Source: an uncultured Kiloniellaceae bacterium (GTDB lineage Bacteria; Pseudomonadota; Alphaproteobacteria; Kiloniellales; Kiloniellaceae). From it: a stretch of 64,000 bases of DNA. Positions 8,766 through 17,303 of the stretch are shown in pieces. The first letter of the stretch is position 1. The number at the start of each line of letters is the position of its first letter. Below the pieces are notes generated by a model. That model did not search any database. It was not told the DNA's origin and was given only the letters and a program-made list of their open reading frames with translations. Location: contig CANLSF010000001.1 in NCBI GenBank assembly GCA_947493695.1, forward strand, positions 620,001 to 684,000, in the 5' to 3' direction. Both the position numbers and the translations under genes were made by a program.

Positions 8766-8794
8766 GCTGCATAAGTCCAAATCGCTTATGCAGC
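8766..8794. promoter_or_regulatory. 10-bp inverted repeat before the MFS gene (candidate operator)
   Basis: GCTGCATAAG at 8766-8775 pairs exactly with CTTATGCAGC at 8785-8794, with a 9-base gap. The site is 17 bases upstream of the MFS start codon on the minus strand, overlapping where the promoter or leader should be. Its symmetry and size suit a dimeric repressor. It is not followed by a T run on either strand, so it is unlikely to be a terminator. No regulator gene is adjacent apart from the IclR gene just upstream. Confidence 0.45.
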
Positions 8795-8955
8795 AGATTT
8801 TAAAACCGCGCTACTGAATTTTCGCGGCGGGCGCATTCAAAAGGCTTCTTCGCGGTAAAGGCGTTGTTTTCAAGACACTTTTCATCTGATCTGCGACAGC
8901 GTCACGGATTTTTCACAGCCGGTCCCACTGACTCGGATCACGTTCAGTGCGGGTT

Positions 8956-9747
8956 CTAAATATCTAGCGTCGCGGAAATCTGCTCAGAGATTTCTCTGAG
9001 GTGCCCCTCCAGGCTTTGCAGAGCCTCCTCAAGGCGCATCGCACCGCGCGTCCAGATGACCGAGACGCAACCCACAATCCTGCCTGCAGACATGATAGGC
9101 ACAGCGAAAGAGGATGTCTTGGGCTGAAACTCTTCGCCGTCCCGGCTTGCACGCGACTTCTGATGCACATCGCGTAACATGGGCTTAAGGTAGCTGTCGT
9201 CGAGGAAGGGCGTATCTTCCGGGTCACCTGTCCGCCCCAGATGTTCGAGGATGATTTCCCGTTCGTCAGGTGGACAGAGGCCAAGGTAACATCTCCCCGC
9301 AGAACTGCGCATCATCGGCAGGCGGAAACCGGTCATGCCCCGGTCAATGGAAAGCGGGCTTCGATTATGTGTCGTTTCCTGGACCACCATGGCTGCATTT
9401 TCATAGGTGGTAAGATCCAGTGGCCAGATGACCTTCTGCGCATACTCCGCGAAGATCGGCCCGGCGACCTGGCACAGTCGTGAATTGACTGCAAAGCCAT
9501 CCCCGAGTGAAGCCGCAAGGCGGGTCACGCGTACGCGATTCGACGTGGGAGAAAACACAACATACCCCAGTTCCTCGAGCGTCTCGAGAAGCCGGTAGAC
9601 CGTGGGCCGTGGAATGCCGGTTGCGTTGGCGATTTCGCTGGCGCGGCATACACCAACGCGATTTACGTGCCGCAAAATGTCCAGCCCGCGCACCAGGGCG
9701 CGAACCTTGTCATTTTTGCTCTTCTTTACAGGGTGACTCCGCTCCAT
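8956..9747 (-). CDS. IclR family transcriptional regulator, MhpR-like
   Basis: Regulator of 263 residues: winged helix-turn-helix at about 12-75 (RASEIANATGIPRPTVYRLL) and an IclR effector domain to the end. The effector domain closely follows E. coli MhpR, the activator of 3-hydroxyphenylpropionate catabolism: WPLDLTTYENAAMVVQETTH here against the WPTDVSTLD-x-DAMVVRETTH pattern there, then a similar RLP block. It is the last gene of the aromatic unit, 43 bases after the hydrolase gene. The likely role is to activate the whole operon through the palindrome at 16178-16192 when an aromatic inducer is present. The family is certain; the MhpR-like role is inferred from similarity and context. Confidence 0.88.
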   Translation of the reverse strand: MERSHPVKKSKNDKVRALVRGLDILRHVNRVGVCRASEIANATGIPRPTVYRLLETLEELGYVVFSPTSNRVRVTRLAASLGDGFAVNSRLCQVAGPIFAEYAQKVIWPLDLTTYENAAMVVQETTHNRSPLSIDRGMTGFRLPMMRSSAGRCYLGLCPPDEREIILEHLGRTGDPEDTPFLDDSYLKPMLRDVHQKSRASRDGEEFQPKTSSFAVPIMSAGRIVGCVSVIWTRGAMRLEEALQSLEGHLREISEQISATLDI

Positions 9748-9790
9748 TCCCCCATTCTTACATCAGTGCTAAAATCGACAAGCCTTGATT

Positions 9791-10633
9791 TCACGCCTCA
9801 GATTTAACCCTGTTGCGCAGCACACCGATCTCTGAAATCTCGATCTCGCAAAGGTCACCGTTTTTCATGAAGACAGGTGGGTTTCGCCGTGCGCCCACAC
9901 CACCCGGTGTGCCAGATACGATCACATCGCCCGGCAGGAGCGGCAGCATCGTCGAACAATAGGAAATCAGGCGCGGGATGGACGCCACCATCAGATCGGT
10001 CGTCGTATCCTGCATGACTTCGCCGTTAAGACGGGTTTGCAGTCGCAGTTTTGTCGGATCCGGAATTTCGTCTGCTGTCACCATCCATGGCCCGAAGGGA
10101 CCGGTGGCATGAAATGTCTTGCCGGGCATGAATTGATGGGTGTGCTTCTGCCAATCCCTTACAGAGGCGTCGTTGTAACAGGCGTAACCCGCGACGACAC
10201 TCAACGCATCCGCTTCGGACACACGTCGGCAGTGCTTGCCGATGATCACAGCCAACTCGCCCTCGTAGTCAAACTTGTCGGACTCCAAGGGTTTGATCAG
10301 CGGCTGGTCATGGCCGATCTGGCTACCGGAGTAACGGGCGAACAATACCGGATACTGGGTCTCTTCCCGGCCGGTTTCACCGATGTGTGCGTGATAGTTC
10401 AGGCCGACGCAGATGATCTTGTCGGGGTTCGGGATAACGGGGTCGTGCTGCACGGCAGTAAAATTGTAATCCGCGGCGACGTCCAACAAGGCGGCGGCAC
10501 GGGACAGATCATCAGAAGCGAGAAAGTCCCGCAGTGTTTTCTCAGGCAGGCGCTTGCCAAGATCGACAATGCCCTCGTCAGTGACGATGCCATAGGAGGG
10601 CCGGTTTTCAATTTGGAAGGAACATAGTTTCAT
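9791..10633 (-). CDS. Fumarylacetoacetate hydrolase family protein
   Basis: Metal-dependent hydrolase or hydratase of 280 residues. The FAH-family metal ligands are visible as E124 and E126 in DYEGELAVI and D155 in CYNDASVRDWQ, and the oxyanion-side block GLNYHAH (78-84) and the C-terminal GTPGGVG loop are present. Members cleave C-C bonds of acylpyruvates or hydrate oxopentenoates. Here it follows the hydroxylase gene by 3 bases and is therefore likely to act on the ring-fission product of the dioxygenase, taking the place of the MhpC hydrolase or the MhpD hydratase, neither of which is otherwise present. Which of these reactions it does cannot be told from sequence. Confidence 0.9.
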   Translation of the reverse strand: MKLCSFQIENRPSYGIVTDEGIVDLGKRLPEKTLRDFLASDDLSRAAALLDVAADYNFTAVQHDPVIPNPDKIICVGLNYHAHIGETGREETQYPVLFARYSGSQIGHDQPLIKPLESDKFDYEGELAVIIGKHCRRVSEADALSVVAGYACYNDASVRDWQKHTHQFMPGKTFHATGPFGPWMVTADEIPDPTKLRLQTRLNGEVMQDTTTDLMVASIPRLISYCSTMLPLLPGDVIVSGTPGGVGARRNPPVFMKNGDLCEIEISEIGVLRNRVKSEA

Positions 10634-10636
10634 CGC

Positions 10637-12130
10637 TCAGGTCATTTCTTTTTCGTGAGGTTTGATGGAAAGAAGAGGCAAGAGGCCGAGCAGCTCTTCC
10701 TGGTTCGCGGCGCAACCCAGAATGTAACGGTCAGGCCGCAGCAGCACGGCGCCGGTATCGAACGCAGCCAGGTGCACCCCGGCATCATGGGCGTCCTCGG
10801 TTGTCACCAGGCAAACACCCTCAGGTGGCTTAAAGCCAGAAAGCAACGGGTGGACGGCAACAATAGCTGGACGAAATCCAATCACGTCATCCATGCGGCG
10901 GCCGTCATCCATGCGTGGCTGTCCGAACTGAAGACCGGCGTTTCTACCGGAACCAAGGCCCGGACCGAGGGGAGGATAAATCGACTTTATCTCGGCCGCG
11001 CTCCCGGGCTTTTGCACCGCGGCCCGCAAGGCGCCTTCACTATCCGCAGCATTGATAAGACCGCCCAACCGGATCGCCGTTTCAATGAATTCCGCCGTGT
11101 TGGGTTCGCGTTCGGATTGGTAGCTGTCAAGCAGGCTATCGTGGGACCGCCCCCGCAAAACCTCATCCAGCTTCCAGCTGAGATTCGCGACGTCCCGGAT
11201 ACCGGCACACATGCCCTGCCCCATAAACGGCGGCGTTTGGTGTGCCGCGTCACCGGCGATCAACATGCGTCCACGGCGCCAGTCTTTGGCGATCAGTGAA
11301 TGGAAGTTATAGACGCTGCTGCGTTCAAGCCTTCCCTCATCCGGGGTCAACCATTGGGACAAAAGCTTCCAGACTTCAGTCTCCGCCGCGACGGCATCGC
11401 TGTCTTCATGCGGATGTACTGAGATCTCCCAGCGGCGACGTCTCCCGGGACAGCGCACGTAAGTGGCCGGGCGGCTGGGGTTGCAATACTGAATTGTATG
11501 ATCGCCAAGCTCAGGTTTCTCGACATTCAGCAACACATCCACGACCAGCCAGCGTTCGTGGAACCCGAGATCGCGCATCTCGGTGTCCATAAAACGACGC
11601 ACCAGAGAGCGGGCACCGTCACACCCCACCACATACTTCGCACGCACGTGCCGCACAGTGCCGGCAGAGGTATCTTCGTAGCGCAGGACAATCCGATCAC
11701 TTTCATCTTCGATCATGAAAACATCGCAACTGCTACGCAGGGTAACGCTGTCCCGTTCGGCCAGACGCGCACGCAACAGCCTTTCCAGGTCGGGCTGATG
11801 GAACCGCCAACTTGGGTGCCAGCCAAGCGCGCTTTCTTCAGTGGGGCGTGGCCAATCCAGCAGAAGCTTTCCGTTCGGGTCGACAAAGCGCATACCGGGA
11901 TTAACCCGTAGCTGCGGTCGCAATTCATCTGCAATACCGATCCATTGGAAGACACGCATTACTTCGTCATCAAAGTGTACCGCGCGGGGCAGATGATAAG
12001 TTGCGGCTTCACGTTCCAGCACCAGGGTATTAACGCCGCGCAATCCGAGTAGGTGTGCGAGCGTCGCACCCACAGGGCCGAGACCCACGATGGCGACATC
12101 GAACATTTCAGGCTTGGTCTGGGTCATCAT
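10637..12130 (-). CDS. FAD-dependent aromatic hydroxylase, MhpA-like
   Basis: Flavoprotein monooxygenase of about 498 residues, similar in plan to 3-(3-hydroxyphenyl)propionate hydroxylase MhpA, which adds an ortho hydroxyl to give a catechol using NADH and oxygen. The FAD dinucleotide fold GLGPVGATLAHLLG is at about 16-29, the DG motif VGCDGARSLVRR near 165-180, and the ribityl-binding motif GDAAHQTPPFMGQGM near 290. The ATG at 12130 overlaps the TGA of the dioxygenase gene (TGATG), with AAGGCGGAG upstream; a GTG at 12133 is a less likely start. The tight coupling to an extradiol dioxygenase and FAH hydrolase supports a catechol-forming role. The exact substrate is unknown. Confidence 0.9.
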   Translation of the reverse strand: MMTQTKPEMFDVAIVGLGPVGATLAHLLGLRGVNTLVLEREAATYHLPRAVHFDDEVMRVFQWIGIADELRPQLRVNPGMRFVDPNGKLLLDWPRPTEESALGWHPSWRFHQPDLERLLRARLAERDSVTLRSSCDVFMIEDESDRIVLRYEDTSAGTVRHVRAKYVVGCDGARSLVRRFMDTEMRDLGFHERWLVVDVLLNVEKPELGDHTIQYCNPSRPATYVRCPGRRRRWEISVHPHEDSDAVAAETEVWKLLSQWLTPDEGRLERSSVYNFHSLIAKDWRRGRMLIAGDAAHQTPPFMGQGMCAGIRDVANLSWKLDEVLRGRSHDSLLDSYQSEREPNTAEFIETAIRLGGLINAADSEGALRAAVQKPGSAAEIKSIYPPLGPGLGSGRNAGLQFGQPRMDDGRRMDDVIGFRPAIVAVHPLLSGFKPPEGVCLVTTEDAHDAGVHLAAFDTGAVLLRPDRYILGCAANQEELLGLLPLLSIKPHEKEMT

Positions 12131-13113
12131 CACTTAGCGCTCCGCCTTGAAAGCGTTTCGTATAACCAGGGGCAATCGGCTACGGGCGGAGCGCGTTTTC
12201 CGTCCCGGGCGGCTTTCAAGCGCATGTCACGCAGTGTTTTACGACCTCCTTCTTCTGGCAGGTAAAGTCGCTCATGCCCCCAAAAACTTGGCCCGCCGTT
12301 GGTTTCGTGGGGTTCCCACGTCGCGGGGTCAATCACCCGTCCCCCCCAGCCGTTTTCAACGAAAAACCCGGATGGAGAACGCGCGTAGTAGGACGTCATA
12401 TAATCGTTGGTGTGACGTCCCAGCGTGTAGGCAACGCGATCGTCTTCCTGTTGGGCGAGATCAAACCCCTGCCCGACATCATCAAGGTTCGCGAACTCGA
12501 CCATGAAATGATGAAACCCGGCCCGGCCCGAACCCACCATGGCAAAGCTGTGATGGCGTTCGTTGACATGGAAAAAGTAGAGGGGAAAGGGTTGAAGACC
12601 ATAATCCGAGATATGGAAGTCCAACAGGTCGCGGTAGAAGGGTAGCATCAAGCCGATATCCTCGACGTGCAACACCGCGTGCCCCAACCCCAGGGGGCCG
12701 GTCTTGAACCCATCAATCGGACGTCCGGGCACAAAGGGATCAGACGCGATCATGGGGTTGAAGAAGAGCTCTATGCGGTTTCCGACCGGATCCTCGAACC
12801 AGATAAGCTCTTCGACAAACCGCCTGTCCGTCAGTTGTTTTGTACCCGCCTTCACAGCGGTCCCGGCCTGCTCAAGACGCGCAGCATAGATCGACAGGTC
12901 TTTCTTGCTCGTCACTTCCCAGCCCATAAACGCAAGGGTTTCGCCGGGTTCATCCGACACCAGCAGACGCTGCGCATGATCATCCATGCGAAAAGCCGCC
13001 GCCTTGCCGCCACGATCGATCTTCTGCATGCCCAACAGCTGCCCGGCGAAGTCGGACCAATCGTCCAGTTTATCCGAACGCACCCCCAGATATCCCAACG
13101 CGCAAATGGCCAT
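12130..13113 (-). CDS. VOC-fold type I extradiol ring-cleavage dioxygenase
   Basis: Protein of 327 residues with two glyoxalase/VOC modules (about 5-120 and 140-265), the layout of BphC and catechol 2,3-dioxygenases. The Fe(II) ligands of the second module can be placed: H145 in GLGHAVLHV, H201 or H202 in FHHFMVEF, and E253 in SGFFVENGWGG, equivalent to His146, His210 and Glu260 of BphC. It should open a catechol ring next to the hydroxyls. An AAAGGAA site precedes the ATG. It is translationally coupled to the MhpA-like gene and lies 117 bases after dctP. E. coli uses the unrelated LigB-type MhpB for this step, so this is a functional replacement. Substrate range is unproven. Confidence 0.88.
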   Translation of the reverse strand: MAICALGYLGVRSDKLDDWSDFAGQLLGMQKIDRGGKAAAFRMDDHAQRLLVSDEPGETLAFMGWEVTSKKDLSIYAARLEQAGTAVKAGTKQLTDRRFVEELIWFEDPVGNRIELFFNPMIASDPFVPGRPIDGFKTGPLGLGHAVLHVEDIGLMLPFYRDLLDFHISDYGLQPFPLYFFHVNERHHSFAMVGSGRAGFHHFMVEFANLDDVGQGFDLAQQEDDRVAYTLGRHTNDYMTSYYARSPSGFFVENGWGGRVIDPATWEPHETNGGPSFWGHERLYLPEEGGRKTLRDMRLKAARDGKRAPPVADCPWLYETLSRRSAK

Positions 13114-13230
13114 CTTGTGATTCCTTTTCGCTACCTGTGGTCTCCGCCTCTTTCATAAAGTGAGAGCGGATTCATCCAAGAGGCAGAACACCTCAGGCGA
13201 TCTGGTTAAACCGGACCTGCGTCAGTCAGA

Positions 13231-14235
13231 TCACTGCCCTGACAAACTCAATGCCCGCTCAAGCACAACAGCAGCAGCCTCTGGCTTATCTGAAAGCCAC
13301 AGATCACGCGCACCCGAGAGGGCCGCATCCCATGCGGCTTCAGCCTGATTGTCGAGACGGATAAAGTTCACTTCACCAGCTGCACGCATCTTAGCCTCAA
13401 TCTCTGCTTCGCCGGTATCAATCCGTTCGGCAACCCATGCACTTCGCGCGCTTAATGACATCGAATCGATCACGGCCTTATCGGTATCCGACAGGCTGTT
13501 ATAGGTGTTCTTGTTCATCAAGAACGCCAGAGGCGTTGCAATAAAGCGTGTTTCGGTCACGTTCGGCGCGACTTCATAGAGGCGGAATGTGCGATAGGCG
13601 TCCATGGTCCAGGCTGCACCACTCACAACATTACGTTCGATGTTTTCGTAAACCTGTGGCGCAGGAATCGGCACGCCCGCAGCCCCAAGACTATCCAGCA
13701 GAGCCGATCCGAATGGCGAGGGCGAACGCATTTTCAGCCCCTTAAGATCCTCCGCGCCGGCCGCGCCCTTGCCGGAAGTGAAAATGCGATAACCCGGCGT
13801 TGAAAAGAGCGCGATAATTTTATAGTTCGCGAACTCTGCGCCAAGATGACCTTCACGCAGCAATCCGTTCAACACGGCAGTTCCTGTTGCCGCGTCGGTG
13901 ACGATACCGGGAACTTCGACGACAGATGTCATTGGATAGACCCCAGCAGAATAGGTCGGCACGACAAAAGCCACGTCCGCGACACCCGCAGCCACCAGTT
14001 CGGCCTGCGCAGGGGGCGAACCGAGAATACCACCCGGGTAGAGCTTGAAACGGTTTCCTTCGGAGAGCTGCGGATTAATCTCATCGATCCAGGTCTGTAG
14101 CGTTTGCGAGAAAAAACCGGGTGCTGGTTCGAAGGAGGACACACGCATCTCGCGCGCATCGGCGCTCCCGAAGTTGAGTGTCAGTGCAATTACGGCAGCT
14201 ATGAGCGCGCAGGGTCGTTTGATTTGGAATGTCAT
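13231..14235 (-). CDS. dctP: TRAP transporter substrate-binding protein, DctP type
   Basis: Periplasmic solute receptor of 334 residues for a TRAP transporter. Residues 1-27 form a signal peptide (basic MTFQIKR, hydrophobic core, SADA-RE cleavage region). The conserved ligand-carboxylate arginine is in GLKMRSPSP near 172, followed by the usual Asn/Trp-containing helix. The frame is open further upstream, but the ATG at 14235 has an AGGGAGGAAC ribosome site and gives the signal peptide at the right place. It is the third gene of the transporter, followed by aromatic catabolic genes, so an aromatic or arylalkanoic acid anion is the likely ligand. That ligand assignment is inference. Confidence 0.92.
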   Translation of the reverse strand: MTFQIKRPCALIAAVIALTLNFGSADAREMRVSSFEPAPGFFSQTLQTWIDEINPQLSEGNRFKLYPGGILGSPPAQAELVAAGVADVAFVVPTYSAGVYPMTSVVEVPGIVTDAATGTAVLNGLLREGHLGAEFANYKIIALFSTPGYRIFTSGKGAAGAEDLKGLKMRSPSPFGSALLDSLGAAGVPIPAPQVYENIERNVVSGAAWTMDAYRTFRLYEVAPNVTETRFIATPLAFLMNKNTYNSLSDTDKAVIDSMSLSARSAWVAERIDTGEAEIEAKMRAAGEVNFIRLDNQAEAAWDAALSGARDLWLSDKPEAAAVVLERALSLSGQ

Positions 14236-14261
14236 ATATTGTTCCTCCCTGATTATATGAT

Positions 14262-15566
14262 TCAGAATGCAGTCTCTGGCAGCCACAGAACCAGAATTGG
14301 AAAGGCGATGATCAGACCGATGCGAAGAATGTCTGCCGCCACGAAGGGCAGGACACCGCGCCAGAGTTCGATCATCGGAATGTCGCTGTTTGTCGCCTTC
14401 AACACGAAAAGGTTCATGCCGACGGGTGGCGTAATCAGCCCCATCTCGACCACTGTCACCGCGTAGATGCCGAACCAAATCAGGTCGATCCCGGCGGCTT
14501 GGGCAATCGGGACGAACAGCGGCACGGTAAGTAGCAGCATCGCAAGACTATCCATCAGCGTTCCAAGCAGCAGATAGATCACACTCATGATCAAAATCAC
14601 CATCAACGGCATGCCCAGGACATCAGCGAACAGCGAGGTCAACGAAAACGGCAAGCCGGAGAGCGCGAGAAAAAAGTTGAAGAGATTGGCGGCGAGCAAT
14701 ACCAGGTAAAGCGCGCCGCAGGTCATCGCGGTATCGCTCGCCGCGCCCAGAAATCCCCTGAATGACAGGCGTCGCGACAAGAGCCCGTAGGCCAGCACGA
14801 CGGCGACACCAACCGCAGCGGTTTCGTTCGCGGTGAAGTAACCGCTGTAAAGTCCGCCCATGATCAATCCGAAGACCCCCAGCGGCGGAAGGAGTTCGAC
14901 CAGGGCGGCAGAACGTTCAGCAGAGGTGGCACGATCGCGGCGTGGGGCATCGGATCGGCCCAGCAGGATTGGCAGCCAGATTGCGCAGCAGTAAAGCGCC
15001 ACCGCCAATAAGATCGGTCCCGCGGTCGCAAGCAACAGCTTGCGGATCGATTGTTCGGCCAGAAACGCGTAGATCACCAAGACGGTTGAGGGCGGGATAA
15101 GTATTCCCAAGGTCCCTCCCGCAGCGACGGTCCCGGAAGCAAGGCGATCGGAATACCCCGCCGCCCGCATTTCCGGCAGCGCGATCCGCCCCATCGTGGC
15201 TGTGGTGGCAAGTGACGATCCGGAGATCATCCCAAACCCGGCAGATGCGCCGATGGTGGCCACTGCAAGACCGCCCCGGCGATGTCCGATAAGTGTGCGC
15301 ATCGCTGAATAGAGTCGCGCGGAAAGCCCGCTATGCGCTGCCAGGTTTCCCATGAACACAAACAACGGCAGCATTGTCAGCGTGTAGTTGGTCAGCGCGT
15401 CCCATATGGTGGTTGCCCCGATGGTCACCGTTGCCGAAACGCCGAGAATCAATACGCAACCCGAAAGCGCAACAAGCCCCATAGCGACTGCGACAGGTAC
15501 CTCAAGCAGGATCAGAGCAATAGCAGCGGCAAAGCCGATCCCGCCGTACAGCAAACCACTATCCAT
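14262..15566 (-). CDS. dctM: TRAP transporter large permease, DctM type
   Basis: Inner-membrane subunit of 434 residues with about 12 hydrophobic segments that couples substrate entry to the sodium gradient. Typical blocks are GASAGFGMISGSSLATTATMG, read near residue 100, and the repeat-like stretch ILIPPSTVLVIYAFL in the first half and LITPPVGMNLFVLKA in the second; these two hairpin motifs (P-P-S and P-P-V-G-M-N) are diagnostic for DctM. The start at 15566 has GAGGAG eight bases upstream and overlaps the dctQ stop by 8 bases. A gap of only 26 bases separates it from dctP. It works with DctQ and DctP as one system. Confidence 0.93.
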   Translation of the reverse strand: MDSGLLYGGIGFAAAIALILLEVPVAVAMGLVALSGCVLILGVSATVTIGATTIWDALTNYTLTMLPLFVFMGNLAAHSGLSARLYSAMRTLIGHRRGGLAVATIGASAGFGMISGSSLATTATMGRIALPEMRAAGYSDRLASGTVAAGGTLGILIPPSTVLVIYAFLAEQSIRKLLLATAGPILLAVALYCCAIWLPILLGRSDAPRRDRATSAERSAALVELLPPLGVFGLIMGGLYSGYFTANETAAVGVAVVLAYGLLSRRLSFRGFLGAASDTAMTCGALYLVLLAANLFNFFLALSGLPFSLTSLFADVLGMPLMVILIMSVIYLLLGTLMDSLAMLLLTVPLFVPIAQAAGIDLIWFGIYAVTVVEMGLITPPVGMNLFVLKATNSDIPMIELWRGVLPFVAADILRIGLIIAFPILVLWLPETAF

Positions 15567-16023
15567 CCGATGACACTCCTCGAAGAACATCGGCGAGCCG
15601 CGCGACCGCAGCGACCAGCGCGGCAACAAAGGCAAGCGCAGCAATCGTCAGGAGGATGTCCAAAGGCAGCTGCATGTCCGACGTCGTCTCGGGACCACCC
15701 CATTTTTCGACGGCATAGAGCGCCATAATCGTGGCAAGGGTTCCGGCAAATATCAGCGAGAACACGGTACCGAGCAGCCTCAATGGGCGTCGAAAAGTGA
15801 TCGGATTGAACTCACTCAGAAGGTGAGCCGCCACATGCGTGTTCTTCCGGTAGCAGACGGGGATAGACAAGAGTGCGCCCAACCCAATCGATAGTGTCGT
15901 CAGTTCAATTGCGCCTGGCAGATTCCCGGCTGCGACCCCGCGCAAAACAACGTCCAGCACCGTGGTCGCAGCACCGGCCAGGAAGCTCGCCGCTGCAAAG
16001 AGCAGCAACAGCCGGGACAGCAT
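15559..16023 (-). CDS. dctQ: TRAP transporter small permease, DctQ type
   Basis: Small membrane subunit of about 154 residues with four predicted helices, as in DctQ proteins. RKNTHVAAHLL after the second helix matches the family's loop (usually R-x-x-H-I-x-V), and EKWGGPE-x-TSDMQLP before the last helix is also typical. The frame is open to 16209 but the predicted transcription start near 16128 and the family's usual N-terminus both favour ATG 16023 (MLSRLLLLF). No good ribosome site precedes it, so a GTG a few codons earlier is possible. It is the first gene of the transport and aromatic catabolism unit. Confidence 0.85.
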   Translation of the reverse strand: MLSRLLLLFAAASFLAGAATTVLDVVLRGVAAGNLPGAIELTTLSIGLGALLSIPVCYRKNTHVAAHLLSEFNPITFRRPLRLLGTVFSLIFAGTLATIMALYAVEKWGGPETTSDMQLPLDILLTIAALAFVAALVAAVARLADVLRGVSSDG

Positions 16024-16405
16024 ATCAAGCTTCACAATCCGGAACCGCCAAGTTCTCGCGTGTTGCGAATCAAGTATCTTTGCGCTGTCATTCTCTGTGC
16101 CCCCGGTATAATTCCTTAAAAACACTAGAGGCTTTTTATAGGGGCCACGGCGACAGCGCCTGCATCCGCCGAAAAGCGTCCACCAGGTGGACACCACATT
16201 CGAAAACACCGATGAAGGCTACGTCATGTAGGGTGAAATCAACGTGATCCGCTTCGCACGCTTGAAGCCAGCACATCGAAAAACATAAATGAAATATTCA
16301 ACAGGTGAGAAAAATTTACGGCAATCCAAATTGAACTGAAATCATTACATCCGGCTGTGGACGCTCATGCCGGATCGAGAACGCATAAACCGCGACCGAG
16401 CTGAT
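16024..16405. other. Intergenic region upstream of the TRAP/aromatic operon
   Basis: About 382 bases between the downstream end of the 2OG oxygenase gene and dctQ, both on the minus strand. It holds the palindrome and -10 box listed separately. The part at 16260-16350 is AT-rich without a recognised gene or terminator. Confidence 0.5.
16135..16192 (-). promoter_or_regulatory. Predicted activator-dependent promoter with 15-bp palindromic operator
   Basis: GTCCACC-A-GGTGGAC at 16178-16192 is a perfect palindrome round one central base. Read on the minus strand its centre is CACCTGGTG, the core I recall for the E. coli MhpR site. Downstream on the minus strand is TATAAA (16140-16135), a good -10 box, whose start point would fall near 16128; the palindrome centre is then about 57 bases upstream, the distance recalled for MhpR. 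The -35 position reads GCAGGC, far from consensus, as expected for a promoter that needs an activator. The transcript would run into dctQ with a leader of about 105 bases. Confidence 0.6.
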
Positions 16406-16990
16406 TTAGCTCGGCAGGACCACAAAGCTGGTGAGATTATATTTCAATCCCTTGTCCGGTGTCGCACCCCGGTGCAGATGGGTCCAGAAGGGCGGGAAGA
16501 TGACCAGCATACCCGCCGCCGGGCGTACTGCCTTTCCCTGATAGGCAAACTGGGTCTCGCCGCCCTCGTCAATCGTGGCGAGGTAGAGGATCGTCGAGAG
16601 AACACGCTTTTCCGATCCCGCGGTGCTGCCGTCGATGTGCCAGTCAAAGCCCTGTCCGGGCTCGATACGCTCCAGCAGAGGATGCGTGAGCTTGCAGCGG
16701 GCGCTGTTGAGAACCAGGCCGAAGGCCGGATAGCGCTGAGCATAGTCATGGACGCGTTGCATGACCGCCTGCCCGACCTTGTCGACCACATCCTGCCAGT
16801 CCTCGTGCTCCGGCAAGCTCAGCATCATGCCGGTCCGGTCCGTCGGCGCCTTGCTCTTTCGGGACCAGCTCGGCTGTTTCCGGTCATCGGCCTCGAAACG
16901 GGTGATGATGTCACAGCAACTCGCCGCGTCGAGAACATCGGGATAGATCTCGACAAAGTCAGGAGCTCTGGGGGGTTCTTGCGCGGTCAT
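16406..16990 (-). CDS. 2OG-Fe(II) oxygenase, prolyl 4-hydroxylase-like
   Basis: Non-heme iron, 2-oxoglutarate-dependent dioxygenase of 194 residues with a double-stranded beta-helix core. The facial triad reads H118-x-D120 in FDWHIDGS and a distal histidine in WTHLHRG (H171 or H173); K183 in GLKYNLTSF fits the lysine that binds 2-oxoglutarate in prolyl 4-hydroxylases. Substrate could be a protein side chain or a small molecule. The gene is alone, divergent from the histidine kinase and 382 bases before dctQ on the same strand, so it is probably not part of the aromatic operon. The target is unknown. Confidence 0.85.
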   Translation of the reverse strand: MTAQEPPRAPDFVEIYPDVLDAASCCDIITRFEADDRKQPSWSRKSKAPTDRTGMMLSLPEHEDWQDVVDKVGQAVMQRVHDYAQRYPAFGLVLNSARCKLTHPLLERIEPGQGFDWHIDGSTAGSEKRVLSTILYLATIDEGGETQFAYQGKAVRPAAGMLVIFPPFWTHLHRGATPDKGLKYNLTSFVVLPS

Positions 16991-17303
16991 GATTGCTTAT
17001 AGCGGTTTCGCGCAATCAGACTCAAGATTCCAGGTAGAGAGGCGCATGAACAAGAACCGGTCTCCGGGTGATGGAAACAAGGCCCACGCCAAATGGTCAC
17101 CTCAAATCTCCAAGGCACTTCGCCAAAACAAATAATAGTCATCAGCAGATAATCTCTAACTGGACGAAATATTGAGAAATCCAGACCAAATTCAATTTCT
17201 ACGTTATTTCTTATACAACCTCTAAATGTCGGAAACTTAACTCTAATTTAGCTAAAATCATGGAAATAATGCTGCAATACTTTGAGCGGGATCAATTGTC
17301 GAA
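16991..17303. other. AT-rich divergent intergenic region (2OG oxygenase / histidine kinase)
   Basis: About 313 bases; the stretch 17130-17280 is clearly AT-rich, as expected for promoters. No clear hexamer pair, repeat or RNA gene was recognised. Confidence 0.4.
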
